Source: Glandiceps talaboti (lineage: Eukaryota > Hemichordata > Enteropneusta > Spengelidae). Taken from it: a stretch of 64,000 nt of DNA. How positions within the stretch are numbered: the stretch's first letter is position 1; each line of letters opens with the position of its first letter. Shown in pieces: positions 57,000 through 64,000 of the stretch. A program made the translations under genes and the position numbers. Below the pieces are notes generated by a model, which made no database searches, was not told the origin of the DNA, and saw nothing but the letters and a program-made list of their open reading frames with translations. Location of the stretch: NCBI RefSeq assembly GCF_964340395.1, contig NC_135569.1, positions 3,828,540 through 3,892,539 on the forward strand, in the 5' to 3' direction.

Positions 57000-57955
57000 T
57001 ACGTTCTGCAGAGTGCATTTTGTATTGCAATGTGCAAATCGTGCTGCAGTTTCTTTCTTCTGCAGTGTTTATTTCAGCGGTGTGTGTTTCATGCTGCAGT
57101 TCACCTTTCATACTGCAAGGCACATTTTAGCTTGACATGTATTACCGGTATGGTACAAGGAATGTCTCATGCTGCAGTTTGCCTTTCATACTGCAGTGTA
57201 TATTCCAATGTGATGTACATGAAAGTGTGCATTTCACACAGTGTTTATTTCAACTTGACATGTACTACAGCATGTGTTCCATACTGAATTGTATACTGCA
57301 GTGTGCATTTCACATTGTAATATGTAGTTCAACTCCATGCTTACTACAGTAATACATGCACAGCTTTGTGTATTTCATACAACGTGATATGTAGTACAAA
57401 GTGCATACAGCAATGTACATTTCAGTAGAATACACTTTACAGTGTGCATTTCACACATATGTGTGTGCATTCCATATTGCAGTGTATATTTCAGCTGGAT
57501 ACATTCTACAGTGTGCATTTCATACACTGTAGTGTGTATTTCAGTAGAACACACTTTACAGTGTGCATTTCACACATATGTGTGTGCATTCTATATTGCA
57601 GTGTATATTTCAGCTGGCTACATTCTACAGTGTGCATTTCATACACTGTAGTGTATATTTCAGCTAGATACATTCTACAGTGCATTTCATACACTGCAGT
57701 GTGTATTTCAGTAGAACACACTTTGCAGTGTGCATTTCACACATATCGTGTGTGCATTCCATATTGCAGTGTATATTTCTGCTGGATACATTCTACAGTG
57801 TGCATTTCATACACTGCAGCGTGTATTTCAGTGGTATTTACTCTAGTGTGCATTCCACTCTGCAGTATATATTTCAGCTGGGTGTACATAACATGCGTTT
57901 TGTACTGCAGTGTGTGTGTTTCGTACTGTGCTGTGCGTTTCACCCACTATTGATG
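57000..57955. repeat. ~40-bp tandem repeat array, ~950 bp, with higher-order units
   Basis: CATACTGCAGTGTGTATTTC and GTGTGCATTTCACACATATG words recur about every 40-48 bases. The region 57420-57760 repeats as larger blocks (ATTTCAGTAGAACACACTTT at about 57419, 57538 and 57705). The left part (57000-57400) is strongly diverged. Long frames on both strands are shadows of the repeat. Confidence 0.9.
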
Positions 57956-57959
57956 CTTG

Positions 57960-58500
57960 TGATATTTTGAGCTGAGCAGTCCATTTGCTTGGTCAGATAC
58001 TAAATGTGGTATCTATGATGCAAATATTCTGATGTGTGTGGTTCATTACTTTAATGTTGACAACTCATTGGCACAATTTGTATCACAGAATGTTGGGGAT
58101 GGTGTTAATTTTAAATCATTTGGAATTGATGTATCCAACAAAAAAGTGTAATATCTCCAGTTTTATCATCTTTTCCTGATCTAAAGTCAAATATTTGGAA
58201 GTTTAATTAATTCTTCAGAAGTTTGCAAATAATCATATTAATATTTATATATCGTTAACTTTCTTGCAGTCAGGGTGAACAATTCACCCCTCGATTTGGA
58301 GTAGAATAGCCTATTTTCCATTCAAAACAATAGGTAGAAACCAAATCATAGTTAACATAGGGGAGATACGGTTGAAACCTTGCCTGGTTGCTATTGAACT
58401 CAGCCTGATCTTGCCTGCTTTTATTCAGTCCCTACAGTGGTGAGAAAATTGCAAAATAAAGAACTCTGCATACATTTTTTGATTTCTGAAAACTAACACC
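57960..58500. other. intergenic sequence without a supported gene
   Basis: No coding, RNA or repeat signal recognised. Confidence 0.5.
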
Positions 58501-58502
58501 AC

Positions 58503-58733
58503 AGGAAGGCCAGGAACCATGTTACAAACAAACAAACAAACAAACAAACAAATACATAAATAAAGAAACAAACAAACAAACAGATATGCATGGGTAATAT
58601 GTTTCAACATATTGTACGGATGAGCATGTATAGAAAGACATAGTATATTATTACCAATACATATCTGTTTGTTTGTTTGTTTGTTTGTTTGTTTGTTTGT
58701 TTGTTTGTTTGTAACACGGTTTCTGGGCTCCTT
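58503..58733. mobile_element. fold-back element whose arms contain (CAAA)n
   Basis: The left arm (GGAAGGCCAGGAACCATGTT, ACAAACAAAC..., AAACAGATATGCATGGGTAA) pairs with the right arm, whose reverse complement reads GGAGCCCAGAAACCGTGTTA, CAAACAAAC..., AAACAGATATGTATTGGTAA. The loop is about 50 bp. Each arm is about 95 bp and carries a tetranucleotide run. Confidence 0.85.
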
Positions 58734-58985
58734 ATGACTACACCTCAGTATTATGGTTTGTAAAAATGAAGAAACAAGTGATTGATAATAATTGAAGTAC
58801 TAATATGTACCAGCTTGTTGGCTTCCATTTTACAACAGATTGCATTGAAATGTCCAGTTTGCTACTAAATACCCAATCGTCATCTGCATGGCCACTTTGA
58901 TGTCTTGTAGTGCCTTTACTTTGATACAAAAATACACTGAGTTCACTAGTGGTAAGTACACTAAAGCAAAGTTAAAAAACAGCAA

Positions 58986-59216
58986 TAGGGAACTTGCAAT
59001 CCTGACTGAGCATGCTCAGATGCAAAGGACTCTGGGATTATCTGTGGTTATCGTACCTATCGATAAAATAAACCTCACACAGTGGTCAGGGTGCCTATGA
59101 ATTGGTCATTTGTGGTTAAAAACAATGTAACATTATTGTTTACAATACTATTTGATTAGTATTTATTATCACATTTCCCATGATGCAACATTCAACATGG
59201 CGGGTTTGCAAGTTAA
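58986..59216. mobile_element. fold-back MITE, family B, copy 2
   Basis: The left end is TAGGGAACTTGCAATCC, then GCATGCTCAGATGCAAAGGA, then CTGGGATTATCTG. The right end is CACATTTCCCATGATGCAAC, then CAACATGGCGGGTTTGCAAG then TT. The ends form the inverted pair AACTTGCAA/TTGCAAGTT. Same layout as 10221-10435. Confidence 0.7.
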
Positions 59217-61995
59217 CACACCGTGTCTGGTTGTAGCAAATTGGTCCCTTCAAAGCAATCTGTTGTACTTCACAATAAACGCACTAATATTTTAAAGATA
59301 GCAGCAAAAAAAATTTCAAAAGAAGGTTGTAAAAATTTATTGTGAAATTTTTAATTATAGATTTTAATCGTTAAAGTAAGTTATAATGTCATTCAGACTC
59401 ACAAATAAGCTTTACTGAATTGTAAATTTTGACATTGTTCACCCTCTCTGACCCCACAAAATGGTATGGTCCAATTGTCATGTATTATGATGGGTTATTT
59501 TACCATTTATAGCATAGGGATGGTTGGGTGTAAAGTGAAGTGATTTCACACTTCTTTTTTATTGATGTGCATTGACAATGTTTTGTATAGCTGATAGACA
59601 ATCATATGCTATAACAGTAGGCCAAGTTTAATTTGCTCTCCCCAAAAAAGTCAAAGTTTTCCATTTCTGGTTTTCTTTGTATAAGAAGCAGATACAAAAC
59701 AGACTCCTATATATGGTGGGGGGTTACGAGGGGCCTCAGGGGTCATGCCCTACAAAGAAAGTTTAAAATATTTCTATGTGGCTCATTTATAGGAACGGTG
59801 AGGGTTTTTTCAGGGATTTATTTGTTTTGTATTATTAAAGTGACCATATGGATGAGGATTGGGTATTTATTTTGGATTTTTAATTTATAAAACAATTTAA
59901 TCACGGCATCCTTCTCGAAAAATCAATGTGAAACAACATTGACCAAGTCCTTGTTTATCACTCAGTACATTGCAGAAAGCTAAAAAATGTGTAAAAAGTT
60001 TATTGTACGTACAATAACAAATATTTTACATATTTATTAATCTTCTGCAATTATTGAGTTACAAATAAAGACTTGAGATATGTTGTTTCACATTCATAGG
60101 ACACCATGATAAAATTGTTTTATAAATTAAAATAAATAAATAAAATAAATAAAATAGTCAATTCTCATCGATATGGCCAATCCTTATCCAGTTGGCTTGT
60201 GGGTGGTAGGGTTAGATCAATCATTGGGACGTTTAAAAGGTTTGACTTGGGTTGGAAACTGTCATATTAAATATACTTCAGACAAAAAGAAGCACTTTGG
60301 AAATAACTGTGAATATATGTATGATGATATGAATAAGGATTATGGGAAGGTTTTGACAAGGTGCTGATGTATGCCGAGTCTGGTTTAGAAATTTGTAGTC
60401 ATGTACTAAAAATGTCTACTGGAAATATTTTGTATGTTCATCAGAAGTAATAAGATACTCTGTTTCACTTACTCAGCTTGCAAAAAGAGTCACAAGAGGG
60501 CAGCCTACATGAGGAAAAGCCAGGGCTAAGATAACATGGCAGTACATGAAGCAGTCATAAAAGATGAGGCTGAAATATTTCCTTAAAATTACTTGATTTC
60601 AAGCAAAACTCGCAAGATTTTTAGTTGTGTGAGAATTCCACCAACTTTGTCGTGAAACATCGGGAAATGACGATTCTGTCAAAGGAGGTTATAGTATAGT
60701 ACTTGCCTCACTTCTGGTCCGAAGACTTCTCCTGTATAGCACTCCTAGTGGCCAAACTCTACAATCTTTTATACATCAAATCTACAGACCCTTCAAATGA
60801 ACAACGCTCTCTTACTACAGAAATACCAACCTTGCTACCATAGAGGGCAGTAGTTAACAAAGTGGCCATTTTGAATCAGTATTGTTCATAGTCATGTAAT
60901 TTAGTGATTTAGCTGTATATTGCGTTTTTTCTGTAACATTCACGATTTAGCTGAATGCTCCTTTCTAAGTATTTTTGTTTGGTTTAGTTTGGTTATGTCA
61001 CATTTTAGTAACTGGACATTTGTGTTTTCGGCTGTATAGATCACTTTCATCTCAAAAAAAAAAAGGGCATCTCTATATGTATACAGTTATGAGGAAAAAG
61101 GTGGAATTAATAGTGTCGCTCAGAATTTCTTTCTCATGCTACTTTTAATCAATAGCATTTTATTGGCCCATGCCTATATTAAAGATTTTGTACACCCTAT
61201 CATATACTTTGACTTACAAAGCAATCAACGCGAGGGATATTTGAAGGCGCTGTTTTATCATAATGTCTATCTGGTCTAATCACTAAAGATGTAACAATTA
61301 TTATAATTGCACTGCAAAAAAGACAACGCAGGGTGTCTTCTACCAAGGTATCAAAAATTATTGTCCTTTTGGAAAGTACTTCTGGCGCATAATATATTAT
61401 AGAAATCTGGCTCTTACAAAGGAATAACAAAAGTTCAGTGAAATTTAAACTGAAATACAACAACCATAAGACAGCATTATAGGGAAGTGGGTGGGGGTGA
61501 TTATATTGTTCTGTAAATTAAAATTATGAAATGCTGAAAGTGACATATATTTATTTTCCGAATTCGTTATACTGTGGTAATTAACTCATATTGAGTCTTC
61601 TCTTCAATTTGGATTCTCATGAACCCATGTACTGTTGGTACCATGACATGTGGCAACAGTGTAACTTTATCATGATAAACATTACCATATTTGGTCATAC
61701 ATGACTACCATATTTGGTCATGTAAGACAGGAAATCAATGACTGGATTATTTGTATATTTTAGCAACAATCTTGGCAAGAAGCCAGATCTGATTAGATAT
61801 TATCTATTGTACAGTGATGCTGTACTGTTATGTTTTCTCTCCTATTACCCAGAGAATAAATGTTATTTTACATAGGTAAATTGCTTGAATTCTGTCATTT
61901 GTAGAAAAAACTGAACTGAAAGTGTTGGAGTACATGGGCACATATATGTACCGGTATGTATGGCCGTCTATCTGATGTGTGGTCTCTCTAGCACT
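59217..61995. other. intergenic sequence without a supported gene
   Basis: AT-rich. Contains an AAATAAAT simple repeat at 60124-60155. The frames at 59633-59890, 60173-60367 and 61200-61463 show no domain. No RNA gene recognised. Confidence 0.5.
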
Positions 61996-62003
61996 CTGTG
62001 TGT

Positions 62004-62036
<33 letters not shown>

Positions 62037-62047
62037 GGGGGGGGGTA
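61996..62047. repeat. (TG)n followed by (G)n microsatellite
   Basis: TG dinucleotides ending in a run of G. Confidence 0.93.
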
Positions 62048-62680
62048 TTCCCCTGGTATAAAGGTCTGGGGAGAATTACAATCACTTCTGTTGTTATAGT
62101 TACAATCAGACATATAAGAACAATATGAATCTTCAGTAACAACCAAAGTTGATATATATGTATATATAAAATGTATACATAAAAAATGAATATATATCAA
62201 CTAATATATCTGCCTATTTAAATCTCGCCTATTGTTTCTCGAGATTGAGAACGTGTAAAAAAATATACACCCTCATTAGTGCTTTTACAATATACTATAG
62301 ATATATATGAGTATACTATAGATATATATGATATGAACCCCTATATATTCCAATTTGAGTATATCCCATCCTAGTCTGGAAGATCAAGTAGTTGGTCTGC
62401 TTATGTAACCATAAACTACTCAGTAGAGACATGCTACATAGGCAGAAATAATAACTGGATTCTTCAGGCTAATCCTACCCCTACCCGACCCTAAATCAGG
62501 CCTCTACATATACCACATCTCTTACATGGATGTATGCTGACGCACAGGAATAGTGTTTCCATGGTGAGGACCTGCACTGAATAATGAATGAGGAACAAGT
62601 TTCAACTACGTTTTTCTAGACAATCTGTGTGATATGAAATCATGAAACATGAACATCTGAAGAAGTAAACATTTACATAA
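62048..62680. other. sequence downstream of heparanase
   Basis: AT-rich, with an ATATATATG direct repeat near 62295-62330. No gene recognised. Confidence 0.5.
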
Positions 62681-62686
62681 AATGCC

Positions 62687-62692
62687 TTTATT
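62687..62692 (-). terminator. HPSE: heparanase poly(A) signal AATAAA
   Basis: TTTATT on the plus strand reads AATAAA on the minus strand, 94 bases after the stop codon. It is the nearest canonical signal and predicts a short 3' UTR of roughly 110-130 bases. Confidence 0.6.
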
Positions 62693-62785
62693 TCCTGCAC
62701 TGGTTGTGTTCTTTAATGCTTACATCTCAAAATGACGGACATCTCTGTTACATCTCAGACCACTTTTCTCTATAGTGGTCTGAAG

Positions 62786-64000
62786 TTACATGCATGCATT
62801 AGCCTTAGCATCAACAATGACATAAAACCCAAATGACAATGGTGGTAGTACAATACTCTTTCCAGGCTGTAAACGACGAGGTATGAAATCTGGTAAGGTA
62901 TAATTATTCAGCATTTTTAACTCTTTGTCATTTAAATTAACTTTCTTGGATATCAAAGCCTTATCACCATGTGGTGTTAATAAATATTCATCCACAGCCA
63001 GTTTACTCATTTCACCAGATAGGACTATTTCTGTGGTGCGTTCCTTGTACAAAGAAATCACATACATTGTAATGGATCCAATAGGATAATTTGTACTGTG
63101 TGTACAGTGGGCATATACTCTCACACGTCCATTGTTACTGTTGTTCAATGTCATCTTATCAGGGGAATATATGTCAGAGTTCATGACCTCTACACCCAAA
63201 ACTTTAGAACCAACCAAACGTTTATACAGCACAGATAGCCAATAGTCAGGAAGTGGGTCAAGGTCATCATCAATAAGTGCATAATGTCCATGATAAAACT
63301 CTTGTCTGATAACAAGATCAAGGCCATTAACAGCAGATACACCAAGTTTATCCAGCCACATAAATCCGGCAACATATCTGTCTGATAAATTAGGTGCGCC
63401 ACCCCCGTAAGCAGATGAGGTTTCACCAAGCCATATACTAGTTCCAGGTTTGTAACGGTTGACAATTTCTTTGACTTTTTCAATCTCCCCAACTAGCATA
63501 TTCAATATATTTGGGTCAGTAAAGTTGTCTAACACTGCTATTTTACCATCAACATAATACTGATGCCAAGTTGTAACGTTTGTGACATTAGGACCAGCTT
63601 TCAAAAAACTATCCAAATACTTTCCAGGATGAATGTCGACTTCCAAATATTTCTCTATCCCTGAACTTGTGATATCTGGGCCTGCAAGCAAACAGTTTCT
63701 CAGTTCTGTCCTGCTTTGTAATATTCCTTGCAGAGTCCTGAAATCTTCGGCCAGTATATTAGCATCCAGTGCCTTGCCGGCTGTTTTCCTGAAACTATTG
63801 GGTTCGTTTCCCAATTCCCAATCGACATGATACCCCTGCTTAATTGTATAATTAATCAAATCCATGGCATTAGAGTAGTCCCATCTGTTGTCATGGTTAC
63901 GTAGAAGCACATTGAGACCAAATATGAGATTCCATCCAACTTTCTGTGAGAACTGATTGATGTTGTCCCAATCGTCAACAGTCATAGTAAAGTTGGTGAA
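62786..64000 (-). CDS. HPSE: heparanase (endo-beta-glucuronidase, GH79), C-terminal 404 residues, partial
   Basis: Endoglycosidase that cuts heparan sulfate at glucuronic acid, acting in lysosomes and the extracellular matrix after secretion and processing. The visible part runs from within the (beta/alpha)8 barrel, beginning near human residue 160, to the C-terminal beta-sandwich. The frame is open to the window edge, so the ATG at 63985 is internal. The acid/base glutamate sits in WELGNEPNSF (Glu codon 63803-63805). The nucleophile sits in WLGETSSAYGGGAP (Glu codon 63422-63424). Both are intact, unlike the paralogue HPSE2, which lacks the GETSS motif. Cysteines in AHCTH and at the second-last residue match the human Cys437-Cys542 disulfide in spacing (104 vs 105). 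The basic cluster of human heparin-binding domain 2 (RRKTAK) is replaced here by an acidic/neutral stretch ending VDIHPGKYLDSFLKAG. The 1215 bases contain no intron. Signal peptide, linker region and N-terminus lie outside the window. Confidence 0.96.
   Translation of the reverse strand, partial: FTNFTMTVDDWDNINQFSQKVGWNLIFGLNVLLRNHDNRWDYSNAMDLINYTIKQGYHVDWELGNEPNSFRKTAGKALDANILAEDFRTLQGILQSRTELRNCLLAGPDITSSGIEKYLEVDIHPGKYLDSFLKAGPNVTNVTTWHQYYVDGKIAVLDNFTDPNILNMLVGEIEKVKEIVNRYKPGTSIWLGETSSAYGGGAPNLSDRYVAGFMWLDKLGVSAVNGLDLVIRQEFYHGHYALIDDDLDPLPDYWLSVLYKRLVGSKVLGVEVMNSDIYSPDKMTLNNSNNGRVRVYAHCTHSTNYPIGSITMYVISLYKERTTEIVLSGEMSKLAVDEYLLTPHGDKALISKKVNLNDKELKMLNNYTLPDFIPRRLQPGKSIVLPPLSFGFYVIVDAKANACM

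Noticed and set aside
57444-57970. Overlapping ORFs of up to 169 residues with Cys/His-rich repeats, resembling zinc fingers at first glance
   Set aside because: The periodicity comes from the ~40-bp DNA repeat; there is no C2H2 spacing or linker motif.
1-64000. tRNA, rRNA or snRNA genes, and LTR or LINE reverse-transcriptase fragments
   Set aside because: I looked for B-box-like GGTTCRANYCC contexts, rRNA cores and RT or integrase motifs and recognised none; a dedicated search could still find decayed pieces.
1-64000. A new multi-gene system such as a defence or biosynthetic cluster
   Set aside because: Only two genes are supported, both from known families; the unusual content is repetitive DNA and gene arrangement.

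Overview
This is animal nuclear DNA: AT-rich, repeat-rich, with spliceosomal introns and no operons. The two genes present belong to metazoan heparan-sulfate metabolism. The wording of the proteins, the 19.6-kb intron, frequent TACATGTA-type words, long tetranucleotide arrays and many short inverted-repeat transposons suggest an invertebrate bilaterian (for example a hemichordate, cephalochordate or lophotrochozoan). The sequence alone does not settle the phylum.

Layout. From 1 to about 30.78 kb I find no convincing coding exon; this stretch holds tandem repeats, microsatellites and MITE-like elements. From 30779 to 53584 on the + strand lies a complete coding region for D-glucuronyl C5-epimerase (GLCE). 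It has three coding exons (30807-31311, 50882-51118, 52557-53584), with introns of 19570 and 1438 bases, and encodes 589 residues. A splice acceptor just upstream of the ATG implies at least one 5' non-coding exon further left. From 53.6 to 62.7 kb is a repeat-rich convergent intergenic region. From 62786 to the right edge, on the - strand, is the last 404 residues of a catalytically intact heparanase (HPSE, GH79), as one uninterrupted ORF that runs off the window.

The two genes are tail-to-tail, about 9.2 kb apart. One enzyme makes iduronic acid in nascent heparan sulfate in the Golgi; the other cleaves mature heparan-sulfate chains at glucuronic acid. Neighbouring maker and breaker genes are notable, but nothing here proves co-regulation.

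The rest is mainly a record of small DNA elements. There is a hAT-like MITE family with 8-bp target duplications, a PIF/Harbinger-like family with TTA/TAA duplications, a long-TIR family flanked by GGGAAT, several fold-back elements, and many tandem arrays (units of 5, 23, 26, 60, about 40, about 73-80, about 95 and about 110 bp). A word matching the CTCF core (AGAGGGCGC) occurs five times exactly. I saw no tRNA, rRNA, CRISPR array or retroviral gene, and no clear new multi-gene system.
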